A stretch of DNA of 64,000 nt, from assembly GCA_964618975.1 (NCBI GenBank), contig CAZUDI010000016.1, positions 1-64,000 on the forward strand, written 5' to 3'. The DNA is from CAZUDI01 sp964618975. GTDB lineage: Bacteria; Desulfobacterota; Desulfomonilia; UBA1062. Within the stretch, counting starts at the first letter, position 1, and every line of letters starts with the position of its first letter. The translations under genes were made by a program, and so were the position numbers. The notes beneath the pieces are model-generated. The model was not told where the DNA came from and made no database searches. It was given only the letters and a program-made list of their open reading frames with translations. Below are positions 16,284 through 24,663 of the stretch, in pieces.

Positions 16284-17429
16284 TTACCCTATATCGGGCA
16301 GAGAGTCCACTGCATCCTTGAGCACCTCGGGACTCTCGATTCCGCCCATCAGTACAAGGGCGTCGCGCATATAGCGCTGGGCATCATACTCGCTGGCATA
16401 GCCGTATCCGCCGAGAATCTGCGTACAGTTCACGGCGGCGAGCTTGGCGGTCCTGGCCGCCGTGATGCGTGCCAGGCGCGCCTCGCGCAGACATTCCCTG
16501 GATACATCCGCCTTCCAGCAGGCCTGATAGGTCATGAGGCGCGCCGCGTGGATATCGAGCCCGGCATCTGCAAGCAGCAGCTTGACCCCGCCGAAGCTCG
16601 CGATAGGCCGCCCGAACTGTTCGCGCTCCTGGGCATAGCGCAGGGCATACTCAAAGGCCCCGCGGGCCATGCCGCTGGCCAGGACCGCCATCCCCAGGTA
16701 GGCGGTCTCGTTGACCTTATCCATCTGCTCTGCGGCGCGGTTGATCCAGGCTTTTCCCCCGAGCACATCACCGTGACTGATGCTCACCCCGGTAAGGTTC
16801 ACCTCACACAGGCTGAGGCTATCGAAGCCCACCTTCTCCGCCGCCTTTATGGTAAGCCCCTCGGCCTGGGACGGCACGAGAAACAGGGTCAGGCCTTCCT
16901 CACCCTCTGTGGTGCGGGCCGGTACCACGAGATAGGCGGCCCGCTCCGCCAGAGGCACAAAGGCCTTGCATCCATCAAGCACAAAGCCGTCCCCGGTTTC
17001 CCGTGCACGGGTGCTCCCGGCCGTGGTCCCATAGGCATCGTCGGGTTCTCTCAGCGCCAGGCTGACCAGGGTCCGGCCCTCGACACACCCGGGGAGCAAG
17101 GCCGCCTTCTGCTCGGGGCTGGCAAGCTGCTCGATCAGCCGCCCGCCCCAGAAGGCGGCGGCGATGAAGGCCCCCGACAAAGAGGGGTAGATCGTGGCGA
17201 GTTCCTCGGCCACGATGGCCGCCGCCAGGGTGTCGGGCCCCATACCGCCGAATTCCTCGGGCACGGTCAGACCGCAGAAACCCAGTTCGCAAATGGTGTT
17301 AAAGAGCCCTTCCGGGAAAAGCCCCTCCTCGTCCTGCTTCTTGATCGCCTCCCGCTCGCATTCCTTGATTACGAATTTCCTGATAGTTTCCCTGATGGAA
17401 CCCTGTACGTCCGTGAGTGCGAAATCCAT
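16284..17429 (-). CDS. Acyl-CoA dehydrogenase family protein (divergent)
   Basis: 381-residue flavoprotein of the acyl-CoA dehydrogenase fold: helical N-terminus, beta domain (SLALREPDDAYGTTAGS, about residues 120-140, where standard enzymes have ITEP..GSD) and C-terminal helical domain with REQFGRPIASFGGVKLLLAD and ILGGYGYASEYDAQRYMRDA. The usual catalytic-base segment YEGTxxIQ is replaced by LMGGIESPEVLKDA, so either another residue acts as base or the protein is a non-catalytic partner subunit. It follows the acyl-CoA ligase gene by 42 bases. SD GAAGGGGATAAGGAT before ATG. Confidence 0.85.
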   Translation of the reverse strand: MDFALTDVQGSIRETIRKFVIKECEREAIKKQDEEGLFPEGLFNTICELGFCGLTVPEEFGGMGPDTLAAAIVAEELATIYPSLSGAFIAAAFWGGRLIEQLASPEQKAALLPGCVEGRTLVSLALREPDDAYGTTAGSTRARETGDGFVLDGCKAFVPLAERAAYLVVPARTTEGEEGLTLFLVPSQAEGLTIKAAEKVGFDSLSLCEVNLTGVSISHGDVLGGKAWINRAAEQMDKVNETAYLGMAVLASGMARGAFEYALRYAQEREQFGRPIASFGGVKLLLADAGLDIHAARLMTYQACWKADVSRECLREARLARITAARTAKLAAVNCTQILGGYGYASEYDAQRYMRDALVLMGGIESPEVLKDAVDSLPDIG

Positions 17430-17471
17430 ATCCTTATCCCCTTCTCAGCGCAGGCAGCGGGCGCGCGCCCC

Positions 17472-19043
17472 CTAAACCCTGCGTTCCTTGCCTTCCCAGA
17501 ACGGGGCGCGCATCTTCTTCTTGTCCACCTTGCCGAGGTTGGTCAGAGGGATATCGTCCCAGAACTCGACGGTCTTGGGCGCCACCAGCGAGCCTTTGCG
17601 CTCCTTGACGAACTTGACGAGTTCCTCCTCGTTGGCGCTCTTGCCTTCGTAGAGCACCACGATGGCCTTGACCTCCTCGCCCCACTTGGGGTGCGGCACG
17701 CCGATGACGGCGGCGTTCTTGACCGCCGGGTGCTCGTGCAGCACGTCCTCGATCTCCCGCGGATAGATGTTGAAACCGCCGGAGATGATCATATCCTTGC
17801 AGCGGTCCACAATATAGAGGTAGCCCTCTTCATCCATGCGCGCCATATCGCCGGTATGCAGCCAGCCATCGCGGATGGTCTCAGCCGTGGTGTCGGGGTC
17901 CTTGAGGTAGCCGTCCATCATGTTGATGTGCTTCACGATAATCTCGCCCGCCTCACCCGGGACGACATCCTGTCCCTCGTCGTCCACCAGGCGGATCTGC
18001 GCCGGGAAACAGGGCCGGCCGCAGGAGCTGAAGACCTCGCGTTCGCGCGCCGGATCGGCGATCACATGGGCCTCCTTGGGCAGTACGCACATGGCCATGG
18101 GCGCCTCGGTCTGGCCGTAGAGCTGGGTGAAAACCGGGCCGAAGGTCTCGATGGCCTGCTTGAGCCTTTCCGGGGCGATGGCGGCCGCGCCGTAGATGAT
18201 GTTGCGCCAGGAGCTCAGGTCGTATTTAGTGCGCTCCGGATGGTCGATCAGGACATACAGCATGGTGGGCACCAAGAAGGCCGAGGTGATCCTATATTTC
18301 TGGGTAAGCTCGAAGAGTTGCACCGGGTCGAAGTGGTCCATGATGAGGCAGGTGCCACCGCGGATGAGCACGGGGATCATGAGGCAGCCGCCGGCATGCG
18401 TCAGGGGGGTGGCAAAGGCGAAGACCTCGTCGTACTCCATGCGGAACTCGAGCAATTCGGTCAGAAAGGTGCCAATCCAGGCGCGATGCGAGAGCATGAC
18501 CCCCTTGGGCAGCCCGGTGGTGCCGCCGGTGAAGTAGATCCCGCACAGGTCCTCGGGCCCGATCTCCACCTGCGGGACTTCCGGGGCGTAGTCGGCCATG
18601 AGGCTCTGCAGGTGGTGGTGACCTTCCATGACGTTCTCAGGCGAGGCGGCCACACAGATGAAGTTCTTGACCGTTTCGAGCTTGGGCATCATTTCCTTGA
18701 CCCGCCCCACCATCTTCTCGTGGTAAATGAGCGTGGTGCACTCGGCGCGGTTCATCATGTAGATGTGGTCGTTCGAGGTCAGCAGCACCGCCAGCGGTAC
18801 CCGCACGGCCCCGATCTTGGCGATGGCATATTCGCAGAAGATGTACTCGGGGCAATTGGACATGAGGAAGGAGATCTTGTCGTCCTTCTTCAGACCCAGA
18901 GAGCCCAGGGCATTCGCCAGACGGTAGGCCTTCTCCTGCATCTCGGCAAAGGTGTAACTCAAATCCCCAAAGCGAATCGCCGTTCTCTGCCGATAAAAGG
19001 TAACACACCGGTCGTACAAGTCACCCACGTTATGACCGATCAT
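17472..19043 (-). CDS. AMP-forming acyl-CoA ligase
   Basis: 523 residues, ANL superfamily. Motifs: IYFTGGTTGLPKGVMLSH (ATP loop), YGQTEAP (A5), LHTGDMARMDEEGYLYIVDRCKDMIISGGFNIYPREIE (A7-A8) and the C-terminal catalytic lysine in LTNLGKVDKKKM. It is of the medium/long-chain or cyclic-acid ligase type and activates a free acid for beta-oxidation. It starts a two-gene unit with the downstream dehydrogenase. The start at 19043 has GGGAGGAGACAG. Confidence 0.87.
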   Translation of the reverse strand: MIGHNVGDLYDRCVTFYRQRTAIRFGDLSYTFAEMQEKAYRLANALGSLGLKKDDKISFLMSNCPEYIFCEYAIAKIGAVRVPLAVLLTSNDHIYMMNRAECTTLIYHEKMVGRVKEMMPKLETVKNFICVAASPENVMEGHHHLQSLMADYAPEVPQVEIGPEDLCGIYFTGGTTGLPKGVMLSHRAWIGTFLTELLEFRMEYDEVFAFATPLTHAGGCLMIPVLIRGGTCLIMDHFDPVQLFELTQKYRITSAFLVPTMLYVLIDHPERTKYDLSSWRNIIYGAAAIAPERLKQAIETFGPVFTQLYGQTEAPMAMCVLPKEAHVIADPAREREVFSSCGRPCFPAQIRLVDDEGQDVVPGEAGEIIVKHINMMDGYLKDPDTTAETIRDGWLHTGDMARMDEEGYLYIVDRCKDMIISGGFNIYPREIEDVLHEHPAVKNAAVIGVPHPKWGEEVKAIVVLYEGKSANEEELVKFVKERKGSLVAPKTVEFWDDIPLTNLGKVDKKKMRAPFWEGKERRV

Positions 19044-19080
19044 TTCTGTCTCCTCCCTTTCTCATCAGAATGTTTATCGA

Positions 19081-19129
19081 CCACCCCCTCATCTGAGCTC
19101 CCCTCTCAGGGGACCTCAGATGAGGGTGG
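19081..19129 (-). terminator. Long hairpin between fadB-like and ligase genes
   Basis: Arms CCACCCCCTCATCTGAG (19081-19097) and CTCAGATGAGGGTGG (19115-19129) pair with one bulge pair, and an inner CCCCT/AGGGG stem extends the structure. It lies directly after the fadB-like stop. No T-tract. Confidence 0.6.
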
Positions 19130-19188
19130 CTTAATCCGATCACCTCTTGTTCATGCTCCCCTCTGCCCGTTCGGGAACCGGACCGTGC

Positions 19189-21192
19189 TCAATAGAATTT
19201 CTTCGAAAAGAGCTTCTGGCTCAACCCGGTCAGGTCCGCCCATTTCATGGGACCACCCTTGTCCGGCGGGAAGCCCACGCCCCAGATGGCACCGATGTCG
19301 ATAGAACGCGGGTTTTCCACGATCCCCTTGTCCAGCAGTTCCTTGCCGACCTCCACAAAGGGCACGAAGAGCATGGACTGCAGCTCTTCCTCGGTGTAGG
19401 TCTTGGAATTGCCCTGGGGGTTGATCAGCGGCAGGACCTCGGGGTCCACCTGGCCATCCGCGCCGTAGAACCCCTTGCCGTTCTTGTTGCGGCCGTATCT
19501 TCCGGCCTGGTAGACATTCTCCAGGGCCGCCGGCGGGACCTGCCCCAGGGACTTGGTGAGCACCAGATAGGAGGTATCGATGCCGACCTCGTCCGTGAGA
19601 CGGATGGGGCCGACGGGCAGGCCGAAGCGCATCATGGCCTTGTCGATCTGCTCGATGGGCACGCCCTCTTCCAGGAGCTCGAATGACTTGCGAAAATAGG
19701 GGAACAGCATGGCATTGACCACAAAACCCGGGTTGTCCCGGCACACCACGGGGCGCTTCTTGAGCTTGGCGCACAAGGCCAGCAGACTGAAGACGGTCGC
19801 ATCGCTCGTGGCCTGTCCGCGGATGATCTCGAGCAGCTGCATCTTCCAGACCGGCGAGAAGAAGTGCGCCCCGGCGAAGCGCTCGGGGTTTACGACCTTG
19901 GCCGAGAGGCGATTGACCGGCAGGCTGCTCGTGTTGCTGGCGATGATGGCATCCGGGCCGAGTACCTGGCAGAGATCGGTGTAGACCTCGTCCTTGAGGG
20001 CGGGATCCTCGAATACCGCCTCGATGACGCAGTCCACGTCCTTGAACTCGTCCGTGAACTCCGTGACCGGGATCACCAGGCGCATGAGTTCGTCCACATC
20101 CGCCTTGAGGCGGCCCTTGTCCGCCATGCCCTGCAGAATCTTGCGCACGAAGTTAAGCCCCGGCTCGATGGCCGCAGCCAGGTCCTTGACCACCACCGGT
20201 TTTCCGGTGCGGCGCAGGATATCGATGACGATGCCGCGCCCCATGGTTCCCAGCCCCAGGACGGCGAACTTGTTGAGGTCCTTGGGCGTGACGTTCCGGG
20301 GAATCATGGCCTGAGGCTTATCGGAGAGGGTCTTGAGGAAGAAGGTGTTGATCATGCCCTTGCTTTCCGGGGTCTTGAGCACCTCGATGAAACAGCCGGT
20401 CTCGATCTCCAGGCCGGAGACGAGGTCAGTCTTGAGGCCCTGCTGCATGGCCTTGAGCGCCAGCAGGGGGCCGGGGATCTCGCGGCCCTTGGTGGCCTTG
20501 AGGACGCCTTTGCGCGCCAGTTCAACCACATCGTCGATGGCGCTGAAGTCCTGCTTCTCACGCTTGAGCTGGGCCTTCCCGGCGCTGATCTCGTCCAGGA
20601 AAATGATCGCCTGGGCCTTGATGTCATCGGCCTCGGCCACCACCCTATCCACAAGCCCGGCCGCAAGCGCCGCCTGGGCGGGCAACACCTGACCCTGGAG
20701 GATCATCCCGATGGCGTCGTACCCGATCAGCCGCGGCAGCCGCTGAGTGCCGCCGCCGCCCGGGATAACCCCCACGTTGCACTCGGGCAGACCCACCAGG
20801 GTCTTGCGCGAATCCGTGGCGATGCGCGCCGTCATGGCCAGGGCGAACTCGTAGCCCCCGCCCATGCACTGGCCATCAATGGCGGCGATGGTGGGAATGG
20901 AGAGGTTCTCCAGGCGCACGAAGAGGGCGTTGAAGAAACGGCAGCGGTCCCTGAAGGCCTCGGGATCGGCCCCTTCCAGCACGTTCAGATTGGCGCCGGC
21001 ATGAAAGTTGCCCTTCTTGCCCGAGACGAAGATGGCCCCCTTGAGCTCGGACTGACGGTCCTCCAGGAGTTTGAGGACCTCCTCGAAATCGCGTACCGCC
21101 TCTTCGGTCCAGGTGTTCACGGCATCGCCTTTGACATCGAAGGTCACCAGGGCGATCTTGTCGCTTATCTCACAGGTAAGTACCTGAGTCAT
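19189..21192 (-). CDS. Bifunctional enoyl-CoA hydratase / 3-hydroxyacyl-CoA dehydrogenase (FadB/FadJ-type)
   Basis: 667-residue fusion that carries out hydration and NAD-dependent oxidation in beta-oxidation. The crotonase domain (about 1-190) has both catalytic glutamates in GGGYEFALA and LPECNVGVIPGGGGTQRLPR and the oxyanion segment GNFHAGANLNVL. The dehydrogenase part (about 300-480) has the NAD motif VLGLGTMGRG, SNTSSLPVNRLS and the catalytic His in AHFFSP; a C-terminal helical domain follows. The start was set at the ATG 21192, seven bases after AGGAGG, not at the GTG two codons upstream. It heads the left part of the cluster. Confidence 0.9.
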   Translation of the reverse strand: MTQVLTCEISDKIALVTFDVKGDAVNTWTEEAVRDFEEVLKLLEDRQSELKGAIFVSGKKGNFHAGANLNVLEGADPEAFRDRCRFFNALFVRLENLSIPTIAAIDGQCMGGGYEFALAMTARIATDSRKTLVGLPECNVGVIPGGGGTQRLPRLIGYDAIGMILQGQVLPAQAALAAGLVDRVVAEADDIKAQAIIFLDEISAGKAQLKREKQDFSAIDDVVELARKGVLKATKGREIPGPLLALKAMQQGLKTDLVSGLEIETGCFIEVLKTPESKGMINTFFLKTLSDKPQAMIPRNVTPKDLNKFAVLGLGTMGRGIVIDILRRTGKPVVVKDLAAAIEPGLNFVRKILQGMADKGRLKADVDELMRLVIPVTEFTDEFKDVDCVIEAVFEDPALKDEVYTDLCQVLGPDAIIASNTSSLPVNRLSAKVVNPERFAGAHFFSPVWKMQLLEIIRGQATSDATVFSLLALCAKLKKRPVVCRDNPGFVVNAMLFPYFRKSFELLEEGVPIEQIDKAMMRFGLPVGPIRLTDEVGIDTSYLVLTKSLGQVPPAALENVYQAGRYGRNKNGKGFYGADGQVDPEVLPLINPQGNSKTYTEEELQSMLFVPFVEVGKELLDKGIVENPRSIDIGAIWGVGFPPDKGGPMKWADLTGLSQKLFSKKFY

Positions 21193-21315
21193 GTTCACTC
21201 CTCCTTATGGATAGGTCTGTTCGGAATACCCTGACAGGCGGTCTGCGCCTTGGCCACGGGCTCCGGTATGTTCGTTCGCTGTCTCGCTGATCCTGAGCCT
21301 CCAAGCCATCCGGAC

Positions 21316-22461
21316 TCAGACCCCCAGGGTCTTGGCTATGATATTCTTCTGGATCTGCGAGGTGCCGCCCCCGATGGAATAAATCAGGATATCGCGCAGA
21401 TAGCGCTGCATGTCGTTCTGCATGAGCGCAGAGTCCTCCCCCAGCAGGTCCAGCCCCTGCAGCACCACCTTACGGGCGGTCTCGGCCGAGAAATACTTGG
21501 AGATGGAGGTCTCCCGCACCGGCTCGAGCCCCTGCGACTCCTTCCAGGCCGTTGCATAGATCAGGTTACGGATGGCCTCCACCGAGGCCGCCATGTCCGC
21601 CAGGGTGCTCTGGATGATCTGCGGGTCGCGCAGTCCGGCGCCCCGCTTTAACTTGGCCTGGACATAGGCCAGGGCGTCCTCGAAGGCCGCCGTGGCGATC
21701 CCCAGGGCGCAGGACGATAGCACCAGACGCTCCTGATTGAGCAGCTTCATCTCCTGCCACCAGCCCTTGTTGACACACTCCGCCCCCCCCAGGATGAAGT
21801 CAGGGGAAACGCGCACGTTCTCGTAGTTCACCTCGCAGGTATTCGAGCCGTGGTGCCCGATCTTTTCCACCGCCCTGGCGCTGTATCCCGGCAGGGAGGT
21901 GTCCACAATGAACGAGGTGATGCCGTTGTACTTGCTCTCGGCCGTACGGGCGAAGGTCACGGTGTAGGTGGTCACCCCCGCGCCGGTGATGAACATCTTG
22001 TTGCCGTTGATTACGTAGGCGCCGTCCTCCAGGACCGCCCGGGTCTTGATGCTGGCGGCATCCGAGCCGGCATTGGGCTCGGTGATGGCGAAGCTGAACA
22101 TGATCTCGCCCCGTCCCAGCTTGGGCAGGAACATCTCCTTCTGGGCCTGGCTGCCGTTGACCCCGATGATCTCGTTGCCGTAGAGCAGGATGTTCCCGAA
22201 GGACCAGCACAGGGTGGGCAGCCTTTTGGCGATTTCCTCGAAGATGATCATGAGCTCGAGGATAGTGCCGCCTTTGCCCCCGTATTGCGGCTCGATATTG
22301 ATGCGCGCCAGGTCGTAGGCGGCCAGTTTCTTGATGAGCTCGAAGGGGAACTGATCCTGACGGTCGAACTCCCGGGCATACTCGCGCGGGATCTCCTTTT
22401 CCACGAACTCCCGCATGGTCTGCCGCAGCGCCTGTTGCTCCTGGGTGAAATTTAGATCCAC
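21316..22461 (-). CDS. Acyl-CoA dehydrogenase (catalytic Glu position changed)
   Basis: 381 residues with the normal fold: FAITEPNAGSDAASIKTRA (FAD/substrate loop, about residues 121-139), INGNKMFITGAG, and near the C-terminus GEDSALMQNDMQRYLRDILIYSIGGGTSQIQKNIIAK. In the last motif the standard Glu of YEGTSQIQ is Gly, as in FadE homologues that carry the base elsewhere. It probably oxidises an acyl-CoA of the pathway and passes electrons to ETF. It is 23 bases upstream of nothing transcribed further on this unit except the fadB-like gene, and 23 bases downstream of the MaoC gene. Confidence 0.87.
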   Translation of the reverse strand: MDLNFTQEQQALRQTMREFVEKEIPREYAREFDRQDQFPFELIKKLAAYDLARINIEPQYGGKGGTILELMIIFEEIAKRLPTLCWSFGNILLYGNEIIGVNGSQAQKEMFLPKLGRGEIMFSFAITEPNAGSDAASIKTRAVLEDGAYVINGNKMFITGAGVTTYTVTFARTAESKYNGITSFIVDTSLPGYSARAVEKIGHHGSNTCEVNYENVRVSPDFILGGAECVNKGWWQEMKLLNQERLVLSSCALGIATAAFEDALAYVQAKLKRGAGLRDPQIIQSTLADMAASVEAIRNLIYATAWKESQGLEPVRETSISKYFSAETARKVVLQGLDLLGEDSALMQNDMQRYLRDILIYSIGGGTSQIQKNIIAKTLGV

Positions 22462-22484
22462 GATAGCTCTCCTTTACCCTTCCT

Positions 22485-22934
22485 CTAAGAAGGCCTGCGG
22501 TGCATGAGGAAATTCATGTCGAAGACCATCACCTCCACGTCGTTCTGGTTCTTCACGTGGTAGCGCCAGATCTGCATGCCCTGGTTGGGTTTGCTGGTCT
22601 CCTTCTTCTGCACCGTCTCGATGTGCACCGTGATGGTGTCACCAAACTTCACCGGGGCCTTCATGCGCATCTGGTCGACCCCCATCCAGGCGATGATCGA
22701 GCCGCCCTCGATCCGGGCCAGTCCGGCCATTCCCACGGCCATGCCGAAGATCAGCGGCCCATGGGCGATACGCTCCTTGAAGGGCGTGCCCTTGCAGAAC
22801 TCGGCATCCATGTGCAGGGGGTAGAAGTCCATGGTGAGACCGGCCCAGTTCACCACATGGGTCTCGGTCACCGTGATGGACGGGGTCCTGACGGTGAAAC
22901 CGATATCGAAATCTTCCCAGTACTTGTCGGGCAT
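22485..22934 (-). CDS. MaoC-family (R)-specific enoyl-CoA hydratase-like protein
   Basis: 149-residue hot-dog-fold protein. The segment YPLHMDAEFCKGTPFKERIAHGPLIFGM (about 38-65) is the MaoC hydratase signature with the Asp-x-x..His pair. It would hydrate an enoyl-CoA intermediate, or, as in dehydratases of methyl-branched pathways, remove water. The gene sits between the Zn-ribbon protein gene and the acyl-CoA dehydrogenase gene in the same operon. Start ATG at 22934 after GGAGGAAGC. Confidence 0.88.
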   Translation of the reverse strand: MPDKYWEDFDIGFTVRTPSITVTETHVVNWAGLTMDFYPLHMDAEFCKGTPFKERIAHGPLIFGMAVGMAGLARIEGGSIIAWMGVDQMRMKAPVKFGDTITVHIETVQKKETSKPNQGMQIWRYHVKNQNDVEVMVFDMNFLMHRRPS

Positions 22935-22960
22935 CTTGCTTCCTCCTTGCGGAATAATGA

Positions 22961-23011
22961 GGTACAGGGGCCCTGATAGGAGGGTACGGCCAAAAGGCAG
23001 GCCCCTGTACC
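22961..23011. repeat. 12-bp inverted repeat inside the operon
   Basis: GGTACAGGGGCC (22961-22972) and GGCCCCTGTACC (23000-23011) are perfect complements separated by 27 bases, between the Zn-ribbon and MaoC genes. Possible partial terminator, RNA-processing site or operator. Confidence 0.6.
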
Positions 23012-23024
23012 GGTTGTCAACAAC

Positions 23025-23441
23025 TCAGTTCGGCAACGGCTTGAACTTCGGAAGAGTGAACTCGTCGTCGAGCTTCTCGAACACGACCTCCACCGGCATG
23101 TCGCATCTTACCTCTTGGGGGTCGCAACCCACGATGTTCGTGAGCATCTGCACGCCTTCCTCCTCGAGTTTCACGATGGCGATAACGAACGGCAGGTCCT
23201 CGATGAAGGCCGAGGGCGGATTGCTCTCGACCACGGTATAGGTATAGACCGTACCCCGACCCTTCGATTCCACCCACTCAATGTTGTCGGAAAAGCAGTT
23301 CGTACAGGCGATCCGCGGGTAGAAGATGTTCGTGCCGCAATCCTTGCACCGCTGATAGATCAGTTTACCTTCCCGGCAGGCCTCCCAGAAGGGGCGTGCC
23401 CAGGGATTGACCACCGGAACCGGTTTGGGTTTCTTTTCCAT
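23025..23441 (-). CDS. DUF35 Zn-ribbon/OB-fold acyl-CoA-associated protein
   Basis: 138 residues. A rubredoxin-like zinc ribbon CKDCGTNIFYPRIACTNC (about residues 32-49) is followed by an OB-fold (VESKGRGTVYTYTVVESNPPSAF onward). Such proteins form complexes with thiolase-fold partners; BbsA of anaerobic toluene degradation is the best-known example and pairs with BbsB. Here the gene lies 16 bases after a thiolase-fold gene, the same arrangement. Role: probable non-catalytic subunit that shapes or covers the acyl-CoA site. Confidence 0.88.
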   Translation of the reverse strand: MEKKPKPVPVVNPWARPFWEACREGKLIYQRCKDCGTNIFYPRIACTNCFSDNIEWVESKGRGTVYTYTVVESNPPSAFIEDLPFVIAIVKLEEEGVQMLTNIVGCDPQEVRCDMPVEVVFEKLDDEFTLPKFKPLPN

Positions 23442-23457
23442 CTCTTTGCCCTCCTTC

Positions 23458-24642
23458 TCAGGGAATCTCGGTGCCGAAAATCGTCACCTGAGAATCCATG
23501 TAGGTGCCGCCCGTGGCCGTCTCGACCGCGAAACGGGCACCTTGCACCTGGCGCTCTCCGGCCTTGCCCATGAGCTGCCGGCAGGCCTCCACCATGAGCG
23601 CCACGGCACCGCCCGCACCGATATGCCCCTGGGAGAGCATGCCGCCGTTGGTGGTGGTAGGGATCCGACCCCCGGGCCAGGTGTCGCCGCGCATGAAGAT
23701 CTCGCCCGCCTCTCCCCGCTCGCAGAATCCCAGCTCCTCGAACCCGATCATCTGGTAGATGGGGTAGGAGTCATAGATCTCGGCCACATCGATATCGGCC
23801 GGGGTGATGCCCGCCTCTTCGAAGGCCATCTTCCCGGCCTCCTTCCATCCGAAGCGGCTCACGTCCTTCTCCTGGGAGTAGACGAAGTGCGTCACCTTAC
23901 CGCCCTCTCCGAGCAGGTAGACCGGTCGGTCGGTGATATCCCGCGCCCGCTCGGCCGAGGTGATGACAAAGGCCGAGCCGCCGTCGAAAAGCATGTTGGA
24001 CATCTTGGCCCTCAGGGGCGTGGAAAGCATCTTGGAGGCCATGACCTCCTCGATGGTCAACGGTTTGCGGAAAAAGGCGTGCTCATTGAGCTCGGCCCAC
24101 TTGCGGTTGGACACGCAGACGCTCGCCAGCTGCTCGTCGGTGGTGCCGGTCTCGTACTTGTAGCGCGTGGTGGCCAGGGCCGCGATGGCTGAATAGTGCT
24201 GCCCGAAGGGCACTTCCCACTCGCCCGAGATGCCGGCCGTGGAAAAGAGGTCGATACCGCCCTGCATGGAGACCCCCGTTCCCAGACGATCGGCATGCAC
24301 GAAGAGGATGTTCTTGGCGGCGCCGGCCTCGATCATGCTGGCCGCCATCTGCAGCCCGCAGCTGCTGGACGACCCGCCGGCGAAGACCTGGCAATTCTTC
24401 CTGCAGTTCTTGAGCCCCAGCTCCTCCACCACCCGGCAGGTCACGAGCTCGGTGTTGAAGGCCGGGCTGTAGAGCGCGGCCGTGGGCATGCAGAAATCGA
24501 TATCGTCCTTGTTGATGCCCGCATCGCGAATCGCCCGCTTGGCCGATTCGATGGCATGGTAGATGGCCGCGGTTTCGGGATAGCGCCCGGTGGGCACCTC
24601 ACCGATCCCGACGATGGCCACCTTGCCCTTGAATTTACTCAT
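23458..24642 (-). CDS. Thiolase-fold protein lacking the nucleophilic cysteine position
   Basis: 394 residues of the SCP-x/thiolase type. The N-terminus VAIVGIGEVPTGRYPE and the C-terminal GHIGAGGAVALMVEA (catalytic His loop) are intact. In the segment where thiolases have the CxSG nucleophile the sequence reads VFAGGSSSSCGLQMAA; by alignment to the neighbouring thiolase the nucleophile falls on a glycine near residue 90, while a nearby Cys95 is shifted five positions. It may use the shifted Cys or act in a BbsAB-like complex with the adjacent Zn-ribbon protein. ATG at 24642 after GGAGGACGAC. Confidence 0.85.
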   Translation of the reverse strand: MSKFKGKVAIVGIGEVPTGRYPETAAIYHAIESAKRAIRDAGINKDDIDFCMPTAALYSPAFNTELVTCRVVEELGLKNCRKNCQVFAGGSSSSCGLQMAASMIEAGAAKNILFVHADRLGTGVSMQGGIDLFSTAGISGEWEVPFGQHYSAIAALATTRYKYETGTTDEQLASVCVSNRKWAELNEHAFFRKPLTIEEVMASKMLSTPLRAKMSNMLFDGGSAFVITSAERARDITDRPVYLLGEGGKVTHFVYSQEKDVSRFGWKEAGKMAFEEAGITPADIDVAEIYDSYPIYQMIGFEELGFCERGEAGEIFMRGDTWPGGRIPTTTNGGMLSQGHIGAGGAVALMVEACRQLMGKAGERQVQGARFAVETATGGTYMDSQVTIFGTEIP

Positions 24643-24663
24643 GTCGTCCTCCTTTGTCCCCCA

